The notes under the pieces were generated by a model. The model was not told the DNA's origin. It did no database searches and was given only the letters and a program-made list of their open reading frames with translations. The translations under genes and the position numbers were made by a program. Positions 16,376-24,604 of a DNA stretch of 37,746 nt are shown here, one piece after another (position 1 is the first letter of the stretch; each line of letters starts with the position of its first letter). Origin of the DNA: Cellvibrionales bacterium UBA4495 (GTDB taxonomy: Bacteria; Pseudomonadota; Gammaproteobacteria; Pseudomonadales; Porticoccaceae); assembly GCA_002388905.1 (NCBI GenBank), contig DGNJ01000070.1:1-37746 (forward strand), written 5' to 3'.

Positions 16376-18205
16376 ATGCCCATGCGGGGACAAAATACAC
16401 AGGTCGCTTTCTCCGAGGTCAACTGGTCGACCCTGAAAAAGCTCCTGCCCTATCTGTTTGAGTACCGGGTCCGGATTTTCCTGGCACTGCTGTGTCTTGT
16501 GGGCGCCAAGGTGGCCAGCGTCGGCGGCCCCTTTATTCTCAAGCATATCGTCGATGGCCTGGATGCTGCCGGCGGTGCCGACAAAACGTCCGTGGCCCTC
16601 TACGCGCTGCCGCTCGGACTGCTGCTGGCCTACGGGCTGGCGCGCTTCGCCAATGTCATGTTCGGGGAGTTGCGCGACACCCTGTTCGGCCGGGTCACGG
16701 AGCGGGCCATGCGCCGGATTGGCCTTACCGTCTTCAAGCATGTGCACTCCCTTGACCTGGATTTCCATCTGAACCGCCGTACCGGCGGACTGTCCCGGGA
16801 CATCGAGCGGGGCGTCAACGGCATCAGCTTCCTGCTCCGCTTCATGGTATTCAACATCATACCCACCTTCCTGGAGATTGGCCTGGTGGTGGGCTTGCTG
16901 TGGTGGAATTACGATGTTTATTTCGCGCTGATCGTGATTCTGGCTGTTCTTTTCTACGTGGGATTCTCCGTGGTGGCCACCGAGTGGCGGACCCGTTTCG
17001 TCCGGGAGGTCAATACCGCGGAGTCCCGCTCCAGCACGCGCTCCGTGGACAGCCTGATAAACTACGAGACAGTCAAGTATTTCACCAATGAAGACTACGA
17101 AGCCCGGGCATACGACCGGGAGCTGGCGGAGTGGGAGGCGGCACGGCGCAAGAATCGCCTGACCCTGTTCGCTTTAAATGGCGGCCAGGCCCTTATCATT
17201 GCCCTGGCCATGACAGTGGCCATGATCCTGGCAGCGAACCGGGTACTGGGCGGAACCATGACGCTCGGTGATTTCGTGCTGATCAATTCCTTCATGATGC
17301 AGATATTCATGCCCCTCAATTTCCTGGGCTTCGTATACCGGGAAATGAAGGGCTCCATGGCCAACATAGAGAGCATGTTCGCGCTGCTCGATCGAAACCC
17401 GGCGGTGACCGACGCGCCCGATGCCGTCCCGCTGGAAGTCTCGGCGGGAGCGATCCGTTTCGAGCACGTGCATTTTGCTTACGATCCGGCGCGGCCCATT
17501 CTTGAGGATGTGGATTTCGTGGTGCCGAGCCGGCACAAGGTTGCCATCGTGGGCAGCAGCGGGGCGGGCAAATCCACCCTGTCGAAGCTGTTGTTCCGGT
17601 TCTATGATCCCACCGCCGGACGCATCACCATCGATGGCCGGGATATCGCCGGGGTGACCCAACAGTCACTACGCGGGGCCATCGGTGTGGTGCCCCAGGA
17701 CACCGTGCTTTTCAATATGAGTCTCTACGACAATATCCGCTATGGCCGGGTCGACGCCAGTGACGACGAGGTGGAGGAGGCTATTCGCCTCGCCCACCTG
17801 GATACCTTTATCGCCCGGTTGCCCGAAGGCGGAGAAACTCTGGTGGGAGAGCGGGGGCTCAAGCTCTCGGGCGGCGAGAAGCAGCGGGTCGCGATCGCCC
17901 GGGCCATACTCAAGCGGCCTCCCATCCTGGTTTTCGACGAAGCCACGTCGTCCCTGGATAGCAAGGCCGAGCAGGGTATCATTGCCGCTATCAGGGAGAT
18001 TGCCAGCCAGCACACCAGCCTGGTGATCGCTCACCGTTTGTCCACCGTCGTGGACGCCGACAATATCCTGGTTCTGGAGGAGGGAAGGATCGTCGAACAG
18101 GGCAACCACGAAACCCTCCTGGCCAGGGGCGGGCGCTACGCCCATTTGTGGGCTATACAGCAACGCCGTCGGGAAACCCCGGCCGGGGATGTTGCCAGCG
18201 CCTGA
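16376..18205 (+). CDS. Atm1-type ABC exporter (fused permease and ATPase)
   Basis: A 609-residue half-transporter: six membrane helices (about residues 20-310), then an ATPase domain. Walker A GSSGAGKST lies near residues 393-401, signature LSGGEKQR near 496, Walker B ILVFDEATSSLDS near 517-529, and the H-loop is IAHRLST. The coupling stretch RSSTRSVDSLINYETVKYFTNE and the GG-GLSRDIERG motif are hallmarks of the Atm1/heavy-metal-tolerance group, which export glutathione- or persulfide-linked compounds for iron-sulfur or metal homeostasis. The protein works as a homodimer in the inner membrane. ATG at 16376 follows GAGGA by six bases; upstream in-frame codons are not conserved-looking. Confidence 0.93.
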   Translation: MPMRGQNTQVAFSEVNWSTLKKLLPYLFEYRVRIFLALLCLVGAKVASVGGPFILKHIVDGLDAAGGADKTSVALYALPLGLLLAYGLARFANVMFGELRDTLFGRVTERAMRRIGLTVFKHVHSLDLDFHLNRRTGGLSRDIERGVNGISFLLRFMVFNIIPTFLEIGLVVGLLWWNYDVYFALIVILAVLFYVGFSVVATEWRTRFVREVNTAESRSSTRSVDSLINYETVKYFTNEDYEARAYDRELAEWEAARRKNRLTLFALNGGQALIIALAMTVAMILAANRVLGGTMTLGDFVLINSFMMQIFMPLNFLGFVYREMKGSMANIESMFALLDRNPAVTDAPDAVPLEVSAGAIRFEHVHFAYDPARPILEDVDFVVPSRHKVAIVGSSGAGKSTLSKLLFRFYDPTAGRITIDGRDIAGVTQQSLRGAIGVVPQDTVLFNMSLYDNIRYGRVDASDDEVEEAIRLAHLDTFIARLPEGGETLVGERGLKLSGGEKQRVAIARAILKRPPILVFDEATSSLDSKAEQGIIAAIREIASQHTSLVIAHRLSTVVDADNILVLEEGRIVEQGNHETLLARGGRYAHLWAIQQRRRETPAGDVASA

Positions 18206-18269
18206 GAGAAGCGCACCTGGCGTGTTAGTATGGACGGCATCCATCCGGAACATCGAAAGGAGCGACATC

Positions 18270-18677
18270 ATGCCCCCATTGAAAGCGCTGGTTTTGGCTA
18301 TCCTGTTGATGCCCGTGACAACTTTCGCCCAGGACGGCGGCGGCCTGGGCCAGGACAAGCAGCGTTCTTTGATACAGGCTGCCGAACAGATGCGCGCCTG
18401 TTTCAATAACGTCGATCAGCAGGAGCTTCGCGAGCTGCAACAGAAAGCGGAGGCTATTGAAAGCAAGTTGCGCGGCCTCTGTGAGAGCGGCCAGAGAGTG
18501 CAGGCCCAGAACGAGGCCCTCCTGTTCAGCCAGGAATTTGCCAGATCCCCCTCCGTCGAGCAGTTGCGCCGTTGCGGTGATATCGGCAAGGCAATGATCC
18601 CCGATATTCCCGAGTTTGACGATCCTGAAACCTATAAGGATCGACATATCTGCGACACTCTTGGTTCGAACCAGTAA
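18270..18677 (+). CDS. Small secreted protein with four cysteines
   Basis: A 135-residue protein with a signal peptide (MPPLKALVLAILLMPVTTFA, cleavage before QDGGG). The mature part is mostly helical and charged and holds four cysteines (RACFNN, RGLCES, LRRCGD, HICDTL), enough for two disulfides in the periplasm. I do not recognise a family. AAAGGAG precedes the ATG. It lies 64 bases after the ABC exporter and may share its transcript; no functional link can be shown. Confidence 0.75.
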   Translation: MPPLKALVLAILLMPVTTFAQDGGGLGQDKQRSLIQAAEQMRACFNNVDQQELRELQQKAEAIESKLRGLCESGQRVQAQNEALLFSQEFARSPSVEQLRRCGDIGKAMIPDIPEFDDPETYKDRHICDTLGSNQ

Positions 18678-18826
18678 AGGGAATCCATACGGGATCCACC
18701 GCAAATCGCTCCCCCTCCTGTCTTGGTCGGGTGGGTTCCCGCCGTGGTTGCCGGCTGTGGTGATGCGTTCCGGTGCCCGGCCGGTCGCCGGCCGGGAAAA
18801 AAGCTTTCACAGGAACCGAAAATACC

Positions 18827-19282
18827 ATGCTTTATTTTGAGGATTTTGAGGTGGGCGCTACTGAGCGCGCTGGCGACTACCTACTGGACAGGGAAGAACT
18901 GATCGCATTCGCCCGGCAATGGGATCCACAGCGTATTCATACCGATGCGGAATTCGCCCGGGAACTGGGCCTGAAGGATGTGAGCGCATCTTCCTGCCAC
19001 ACCTTCTGCATCAACGCCAAATTGATGAATCAACTGCAGCCATACGCCCTGGTGGGCGCCATGGAGATGGACATGAAAATGCCCACTCCGGCGTACGGCG
19101 GGGACAGGTTGTTCTTTACCCGCACCTGCCTGGACAAGCGGGTCTCCCGGTCAAAACCGGGCCGCGGTATCGTCACCTTCGAGTTCAGGCTTTATAACCA
19201 GAACGACGAAACGGTCCTGCTGGAAAGGCCGGTCCTGATGCTGCAGAGAAGGGCGGCGGGTAATGAGCGAGCGGGTGCTTAA
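18827..19282 (+). CDS. MaoC-like hot-dog dehydratase
   Basis: A 151-residue single hot-dog-fold protein. The catalytic Asp33 and His38 of the hydratase-2 motif are visible in QWDPQRIHTDAEFA, followed by the family's hydrophobic helix and VGAMEMDMKMPTPAYGGDRL. Members hydrate enoyl-CoA or dehydrate hydroxyacyl-CoA; some are PhaJ-like and feed PHA synthesis, which is plausible given the phasin and PhaR further along but is not shown. The start at 18827 has AGGA about 13 bases ahead, a long spacing. slyD follows after 21 bases in the same direction. Confidence 0.88.
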   Translation: MLYFEDFEVGATERAGDYLLDREELIAFARQWDPQRIHTDAEFARELGLKDVSASSCHTFCINAKLMNQLQPYALVGAMEMDMKMPTPAYGGDRLFFTRTCLDKRVSRSKPGRGIVTFEFRLYNQNDETVLLERPVLMLQRRAAGNERAGA

Positions 19283-19303
19283 ACTCCGGAAATCGAGGAA
19301 AAA

Positions 19304-19786
19304 ATGCAAGTCGGCAAAGACAAAGTTGTTTATTTTCAGTACAGCCTGAGCGAAGTTGGTGGCGACCTGCTTGAGGAATCCGGCCAGTCCGTGCCCGTGG
19401 CCTACCTGCACGGGCATCGCAATATCCTCCCGGCCCTGGAAGCCGCCATGGGCGGCCGGGAAGAGGGCGAGCGGTTCAGTGTCACCCTCTCTCCGGAGGA
19501 TGCCTACGGGTATCGCCGCGATGACAGCCGGCAGCGGGTACCCATCAAACACCTGCTCACCAGGGGCAGGCTCCGGCCCGGCATGGCGGTAAAGATCAAC
19601 ACCGGGCAGGGTGCCAGGGACGCGCGGATTATCAAGGTGGGACGTTTTAACGTGGATGTGGATACCAACCATCCGCTGGCCGGGTTGACACTGAAGTTCG
19701 ATATTCACATTACCGGCATCAGGGACGCCGAGGCGGTCGAAATCGCCCACGGCCATGTGCACGGGGAGGGCGGCCACCAACATTAG
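19304..19786 (+). CDS. slyD: FKBP-type peptidyl-prolyl isomerase, SlyD
   Basis: A 160-residue SlyD: an FKBP half (DLLEESGQSVPVAYLHGHRNILPALEAAM), the inserted chaperone flap (PEDAYGYRRDDSRQRVPIKHL) and a short His-rich tail (HGHVHGEGGHQH) that binds nickel or zinc in relatives. It speeds proline isomerisation, acts as a chaperone, and in E. coli helps load nickel into hydrogenase. The tail is shorter than in E. coli. A GAGGAAAA site sits right before the ATG. It is downstream of the MaoC gene. Confidence 0.92.
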   Translation: MQVGKDKVVYFQYSLSEVGGDLLEESGQSVPVAYLHGHRNILPALEAAMGGREEGERFSVTLSPEDAYGYRRDDSRQRVPIKHLLTRGRLRPGMAVKINTGQGARDARIIKVGRFNVDVDTNHPLAGLTLKFDIHITGIRDAEAVEIAHGHVHGEGGHQH

Positions 19787-19799
19787 TATGCGATACGGA

Positions 19800-19820
19800 T
19801 GTCGTCGCACAATGACGACA
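19800..19820. promoter_or_regulatory. 7-bp inverted repeat between slyD and the bactofilin gene
   Basis: Arms TGTCGTC and GACGACA surround a GCACAAT centre, 14 bases after the slyD stop. No T-run follows, so it is a weak terminator candidate; it may instead be an operator related to the repeat at 19827-19875. Confidence 0.35.
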
Positions 19821-19826
19821 GGTTTC

Positions 19827-19875
19827 TGTCGCAAAAGGGTAACAAGTTGTATCGAATGGTCGCGAATTTGCGACA
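19827..19875. promoter_or_regulatory. Widely spaced TGTCGCAAA inverted repeat upstream of the bactofilin gene
   Basis: TGTCGCAAA (19827-19835) and its exact reverse complement TTTGCGACA (19867-19875) lie 31 bases apart, about 90 bases before the bactofilin start. Centre-to-centre spacing is 40 bases, close to four helical turns, which would suit a regulator bound on one DNA face. Regulator unknown. Confidence 0.35.
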
Positions 19876-19963
19876 AAACACAAAGTTCGTGCTTTTAGCG
19901 CTGGTCGTTGCCGAAGCCCGTTGGTAGCATGGCCATGCCATCAATCAAAGCAGGGTGAGCACC

Positions 19964-20506
19964 ATGTTTGATAAGTACCGAGACAACCGGGAAGAACAGT
20001 CCCAGGCGGCCAAGGCCGCCGTATCATCGGAGAGAAAGGACGGGCCGGCTTCCGCAACCAAACCGGCGGCGGGTTCGGCACGGACCATGGCCACCATCGG
20101 GTCCACCATCACGATCAAGGGTGACGTGGCGGGGGACGAGAACCTGATCATCGACGGCAAGGTTGACGGCACGGTCAACCTTGCTTCCCATGAACTGATC
20201 GTGGGTCCTTCGGGCAAGGTCAATGCCGACCTGAGTGCCAAGTCGATCCGCATCGACGGGGAGGTCAAGGGGGACATTACCGGCAAGGAGAAAGTCCTGA
20301 TCTCGAAAACCGGCAATGTCCGGGGAAATATTGTCGCCCCGCGGGTGACCCTGGAGGACGGCGCCAAATTCAAGGGCAGTATCGACATGGATCCCTCCGT
20401 GGCCAGTGCCGGCGAAACGGCTCCGGTCGCCCGGGCTTTCGAAGGAAAAACAGGGGAACAGGCCCGGACAGAGCCGGATACGACGTTGAACGAGAAAAAA
20501 GCCTGA
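19964..20506 (+). CDS. Bactofilin (polymer-forming cytoskeletal protein)
   Basis: A 180-residue protein with a central right-handed beta-helix (about residues 45-150) of repeated 'I.I.G.V.G...' turns: TITIKGDVAGDENLIIDGKV, ELIVGPSGKVNADLSAK, IRIDGEVKGDITGKEKV. This is the DUF583/bactofilin fold, which self-assembles without nucleotides into membrane-linked filaments that place cell-wall or stalk machinery. The flanks are low-complexity and charged, as usual. ATG at 19964 fits AGGGTGAG upstream; a GTG three codons earlier is possible. A methyltransferase-like gene follows after 46 bases. Confidence 0.93.
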   Translation: MFDKYRDNREEQSQAAKAAVSSERKDGPASATKPAAGSARTMATIGSTITIKGDVAGDENLIIDGKVDGTVNLASHELIVGPSGKVNADLSAKSIRIDGEVKGDITGKEKVLISKTGNVRGNIVAPRVTLEDGAKFKGSIDMDPSVASAGETAPVARAFEGKTGEQARTEPDTTLNEKKA

Positions 20507-20552
20507 GGTGCCGCCTTTCCGGGCCATCGGGGAAGTGGAAAGCCGATAGCCA

Positions 20553-21137
20553 ATGACAGACGGTGCGCCGCGATTTTTGTCCAGTCGATTGTTGCCCGGT
20601 GTCTTCGAGGCTATTGGCGAAGTTCCCCGGCTGACGGTCCTCGACGCCGGCTCGGCGCTGCCCGAGTCGGTGGACTTCTTCAGCCAGTCACGCTGCCGGC
20701 TCTGTTTCGCGGATATTTTCGAAGAGGTCGCCGGCGAAGCGGAGGAAATGCGCGACGAAGGGGTGTGGCTGGCTTTATTCAACCGCGTTTTCGATTATCC
20801 GGCGGATACCCGCTTCGATCTTTGCCTGTTCTGGGACGTTTTCAACTATCTCGACGACATTGCCCTGCGCGCCCTGGCAACGGCCCTGAGGCCCTTTCTT
20901 CACGACAAGACCATGGCTCACGGCTTTGCCGTGTTGAACCGCAGGACCCGGGTTCCATCCGCCCAGTACGGCGTCCTGGCACGGGATCAGATATCGGTCC
21001 GGCCGCGCCCATTGCCTGCCGTCGCCCGCTTTCCCCGCTCGCAGGCCAACCTGGAATCCGTATTCCCGATTTTCAACGCCCGGCGCAGCGTGCTGCACGG
21101 GGACGGCTTGCTGGAAGTTTCCCTGGGAGTTTCATGA
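20553..21137 (+). CDS. Degenerate class I methyltransferase-like protein
   Basis: A 194-residue protein of uncertain function. LTVLDAGSALPESVDFF resembles SAM-binding motif I but lacks the usual GxGxG, and FDLCLFWDVFNYLDDIAL looks like the motif IV-V region of Rossmann methyltransferases. The C-terminal third (RPRPLPAVARFPRSQANLE) matches nothing I know. It may be an enzyme with altered cofactor use or a non-catalytic relative. It follows the bactofilin gene in the same direction and overlaps the fadE 3' end by six bases, tail to tail. Confidence 0.6.
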   Translation: MTDGAPRFLSSRLLPGVFEAIGEVPRLTVLDAGSALPESVDFFSQSRCRLCFADIFEEVAGEAEEMRDEGVWLALFNRVFDYPADTRFDLCLFWDVFNYLDDIALRALATALRPFLHDKTMAHGFAVLNRRTRVPSAQYGVLARDQISVRPRPLPAVARFPRSQANLESVFPIFNARRSVLHGDGLLEVSLGVS

Positions 21138-23552
21138 AGGCTCGCCCTGGAAAAGCTCGTCGGCTGGGAAATCGTCGACATTGATAACATCCCTGACCAG
21201 GGGCATTATTTCACGGATGCGGGAGGCATCCTCTTCCGAGATCAGGCCGTCTTCCAGCCCCCGGGCCGCGAGAGACTCGAAATTTTCGATACCCAGGGCT
21301 TCTCCATACTGCTTGCGCAGGGTTTTCTCCACCGTGGACAGTTCCAGTACGCCCTGGAATGCCGTCGACAACTTGGCGGTAACGTCTTCCCCCCGGGACC
21401 GGAAAATGCCTTCGAGCAGCCGGTCCCGGGCGGGATTGTCGGTGATGACGATGCGTGCGGTATGCTTGCCCAGGTTGTCCGAGGGCTCCTTGTAGGGGAG
21501 TCCAAGAGGAAAAATAAGCCAGCGAATTACCAGCCCGAGCCAGCGCACGGGGAAGTTGCGCAAGGTGTTCACCAGGGCATACTGGCTTTTATAGAGGCTT
21601 TCCCGCACGGCCCAGTGCACCAGCGGATGATCCTCCCGCGGACAGCCCGTGTCCTCGAAGCGCTTGAGTACGGACGAGGCCAGGTACAGGTGGGTCAGCA
21701 CATCCGCCAGCCGGCCGGAAATCTTTTCCCGGAACTTGAAAGTCCCCCCCAGAACCAGCAACACGGAATCGGCAACAAAGGCGAAGGCGGCGCTGAGGCG
21801 GGTCAGCTGCCGGTAGTAGTGGGCGGTCCGGCTCGACACCGGCGCGCGGACCAGGCGTGCGCCGGTAACGCCCATGACAAAGGCGCGGACAAGGTTGCTG
21901 ATGGTAAAGCCCACATGGCCGAACAGGGCGGCGTCGAATTCGCTTTTCGACGCTTCACTGTCCATGGCGCCGGCCGCCTTCATTTCGCGCAGCAGGTAGG
22001 GGTGATTGCGGATCGCTCCCTGGCCGAAAATCATCATGGTGCGGGTGAGGATGTTGGCGCCTTCCACCGTAATGGCAATGGGAATGGCCTCGTAGGAAGT
22101 CGCCAGATAGTTGTTGGGGCCCATGATAATGCCCTTGCCGCCGTGGACATCCATGGCATCGTTGATGCACCGACGGTTGGCCTCGGTGGTGTGCCACTTG
22201 AGGATGGCGGAAAGAACGCTGGGTTTCTCGCCCAGGTGCAGGGCACTGAGGGTCAGGCGTCTGGCCGCGTCCATACGATAGGTCTCGCCGGCGATCCGGG
22301 CCAGGGGTTCCTCGACACCCTCGAAATAGGCGATGGGCATGCCGAACTGCTTGCGGATGCGGGCATACTCGCCGGTGTATTTTGAGCACATTTTGCCGCC
22401 GGCGGTGGAGAGCGCCGGCAGCGAGATGGCGCGACCCGCCGCCAGGCTGTGCATCAGCATCCGCCAGCCCTGGCCGATACGGTCGCGACCCCCGATCAGG
22501 TAATCCAGGGGAATAAAGACATCTTCGCCCCGCGTCGGGCCGTTCATGAAAACGCTGCCGACGGGCAGGTGGCGGTTGCCGGTGATGACACCCGGTGTGC
22601 TGGTGGGAATCAGCGCGCAGCTTATGCCCAGGTCTTCTTCGTCGCCGAGCAAACGATCGGGGTCCCGGGTGTGGAAGGCGAGCCCCAGCACCGTCGCCAC
22701 CGGGGCCAGGGTGATATACCGCTTGTTCCAGGTGACCCGCAGGCCCAGGACCTTCTCTCCCTGCCAGTCGCCCTTGCACACCACGCCTTCGTCGGGCATG
22801 GCGGCGGCATCGGAGCCGGCGGCGGGGGCGGTCAGGGCGAAGCAGGGAATTTCCTCACCGGTAGCCAGGCGCGGCAGGTAGTAGTCCTGCTGTTCCCGGG
22901 TCCCGAAGTGACTGAGCAGCTCGCCGGGCCCCAGCGAGTTGGGCACCATCACGGTAATGGCGGCGGTGAGATTGCGGCTGGCCAGTTTCACCACCACGGC
23001 CGAGTGGCCGGCGGCGCTGAAATCCAGTCCCCCGTACTCCTTGCCGATGATCATGCTGAAGAAGCGTTTTTCCCGGAGGTAATCCCAGATTTCCGTGGGC
23101 AGGTCGCCGCGTTGATGGACCTGCCAGTCATCGAGCATCCGGCAGAGTTCCTCCACGGGACCATCGAGAAAGGCCTGCTCGTCGTCGCGCAGGCTCGCCG
23201 CCGGGGTATCGAGCAGTTTCTTCCAGTCGGGATCCCCGGAAAAAAGCTCCGAATCCCACCAAACGGTACCGGCATCCAGGGCTTCCTGTTCGGTGGGCGA
23301 GATTTTAGGCAGTACCTTGCGAAACCACTTCAGGGCCGGCTCGCTGATAAAACGCTGTCTCAGGGGATGGTAGGCCAGGGCAGCGAGACCGAGAGTGACG
23401 ATCCAGCTGAAGGAGGTGACCAGGACGCCGCCCAGCGCCGTAAACGATAGCAGCAGGCTCGCCAGGCCCATGGCGCCGGCGGCAACCGGCAGGCTGGTTC
23501 GGTAGTAAGCGAGGCCGCCGAGGACGACAAGTACGACGATCAATCCGGCCAT
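21132..23552 (-). CDS. fadE: Membrane-anchored acyl-CoA dehydrogenase
   Basis: FadE oxidises acyl-CoA to trans-2-enoyl-CoA, the first step of fatty-acid beta-oxidation, passing electrons to ETF. The 806-residue protein has two N-terminal hydrophobic segments (about residues 3-45 and 48-62), then the FAD-dependent dehydrogenase core (FALTAPAAGSDAAAMPDEG, MDVHGGKGIIMGPNNYLA, TVEGANILTRTMMIFGQGAI) and the long C-terminal DUF1974 domain typical of E. coli-type FadE. Length is normal. AAGGAG precedes the ATG. I looked for a FadR or PsrA operator in the 99-base upstream spacer and saw none. Confidence 0.96.
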   Translation of the reverse strand: MAGLIVVLVVLGGLAYYRTSLPVAAGAMGLASLLLSFTALGGVLVTSFSWIVTLGLAALAYHPLRQRFISEPALKWFRKVLPKISPTEQEALDAGTVWWDSELFSGDPDWKKLLDTPAASLRDDEQAFLDGPVEELCRMLDDWQVHQRGDLPTEIWDYLREKRFFSMIIGKEYGGLDFSAAGHSAVVVKLASRNLTAAITVMVPNSLGPGELLSHFGTREQQDYYLPRLATGEEIPCFALTAPAAGSDAAAMPDEGVVCKGDWQGEKVLGLRVTWNKRYITLAPVATVLGLAFHTRDPDRLLGDEEDLGISCALIPTSTPGVITGNRHLPVGSVFMNGPTRGEDVFIPLDYLIGGRDRIGQGWRMLMHSLAAGRAISLPALSTAGGKMCSKYTGEYARIRKQFGMPIAYFEGVEEPLARIAGETYRMDAARRLTLSALHLGEKPSVLSAILKWHTTEANRRCINDAMDVHGGKGIIMGPNNYLATSYEAIPIAITVEGANILTRTMMIFGQGAIRNHPYLLREMKAAGAMDSEASKSEFDAALFGHVGFTISNLVRAFVMGVTGARLVRAPVSSRTAHYYRQLTRLSAAFAFVADSVLLVLGGTFKFREKISGRLADVLTHLYLASSVLKRFEDTGCPREDHPLVHWAVRESLYKSQYALVNTLRNFPVRWLGLVIRWLIFPLGLPYKEPSDNLGKHTARIVITDNPARDRLLEGIFRSRGEDVTAKLSTAFQGVLELSTVEKTLRKQYGEALGIENFESLAARGLEDGLISEEDASRIREIMPLVRDVINVDDFPADELFQGEPS

Positions 23553-23651
23553 GAAAGGGACTCCTTGTTCCTTTGGTCAACGGGTTACACAGGCAACTGT
23601 GGTCCCGGCGCGGGCAAAAAGCAACTGCCCGCCCGGTGAAGTGCCGGGAAT

Positions 23652-24257
23652 TCAATCCAGGTGATCGGTGCGGTTGAAGAACGTCATCTGTCGACGCCGG
23701 GGACAGAACTCGGAATAGGCAGTGTTTTGCTTGATGTAGTCCATCCAGCGGGTGGTGTCGTCGTGGAGGTAGTGGGAAAAGGCGATGCCCATGGCCACTC
23801 CATGGGAAACGACCACCACGTTCTCGCCGCCGTGTCGGTCGAGGATCTCTTCCAGGGCCGCGACCATACGGTTTCTGACCCGAAGCTGGGAATCCCCGTT
23901 GGGCGGCGCGAAGTCGGGGTCGCCGAATAACCGTCGTCCCACGTCCAGTTTGTCGGTGATGCTCTGAAAGCTGGCGCCTTCCCAGTCGCCCAGTGAAAAT
24001 TCAGCCAGCCTCGGTTCGATCCGAACCTCGAGGCCGAGCGGCCCGGCAATGGCCCGGGCCGTGTGGTGTGCCCGCTGCAGGGGGCTGGCATAGATGGCAT
24101 CGGGCGCCATTACCCTGTGGAAATGCCCGCCCAGGCGCCGGGCCTGATCGTGCCCCAGTTCGGTGAGGGGCGTATCGGTATGCCCGTGCCAGACTTTGTC
24201 GATATTGGCATGGGTCTGCCCGTGACGGACCCATATCAGTCGGCTGCTTGTGGTCAT
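23652..24257 (-). CDS. Histidine phosphatase family (phosphoglycerate-mutase-like) protein
   Basis: A 201-residue branch-1 histidine phosphatase. The phospho-accepting His12 is in the VRHGQT motif; a second histidine lies in VVVSHGVAMG, with the acid in LAEFSLGDWEG. Such proteins dephosphorylate small metabolites or sugars; several names (CobC, GpmB, SixA-like) are in use for close relatives and the substrate cannot be chosen here. It is leftward, 99 bases upstream of fadE, and could be the first gene of that transcript. Confidence 0.9.
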   Translation of the reverse strand: MTTSSRLIWVRHGQTHANIDKVWHGHTDTPLTELGHDQARRLGGHFHRVMAPDAIYASPLQRAHHTARAIAGPLGLEVRIEPRLAEFSLGDWEGASFQSITDKLDVGRRLFGDPDFAPPNGDSQLRVRNRMVAALEEILDRHGGENVVVVSHGVAMGIAFSHYLHDDTTRWMDYIKQNTAYSEFCPRRRQMTFFNRTDHLD

Positions 24258-24323
24258 CGGAACTCACCTGGCAAAACACCAGTTTAACCTATTGGCCAGG
24301 CATGATGGCAGCCGGCAGGAGCC

Positions 24324-24434
24324 TCAGGCGATAAAGCTGGCGGCAATAACCAGGGCCACGAGAACGCCAAAACCGAAAACCAATAGCTTGCCCATGTTGT
24401 TGACGATTTGCCGGTCTTCAACGGTCATATTCAT
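24324..24434 (-). CDS. 36-residue single-helix membrane peptide
   Basis: A short leftward frame encoding MNMTVEDRQIVNNMGKLLVF continuing through GFGVLVALVIAASFIA. It has a charged, soluble N-terminus (residues 1-13) and one strong hydrophobic helix (about 16-35), ending at the membrane exit. AAGGAGGGA, a near-perfect ribosome site, sits seven bases before the ATG, which is the strongest reason to call it real. It is 66 bases upstream of the histidine phosphatase start, in the same direction. I recognise no family; the design resembles small regulatory or complex-stabilising membrane peptides. Confidence 0.7.
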   Translation of the reverse strand: MNMTVEDRQIVNNMGKLLVFGFGVLVALVIAASFIA

Positions 24435-24604
24435 ACTATTCCCTCCTTAATCCCGGTTACAGTCTAGAGCCGGCCGACCAGCGGGACCTTGACGGGAATC
24501 AATCAGACCGCGGCTTTTTTGGATTGGCGCCGATTCAAATCGATTCTCCCCGGAGACCTTTTACTCTATAGTTGCGGCTTCCCGCCAATGGGCCACCGGC
24601 CGCG

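Noticed and set aside
21462..23450. Two long rightward frames opposite fadE
   Set aside because: fadE is unmistakable on the other strand; these frames have shadow composition and no ribosome sites.
23553..23651. FadR or PsrA operator upstream of fadE
   Set aside because: No G/CAAAC...GTTTG/C-type palindrome or FadR-like site is seen in the spacer.
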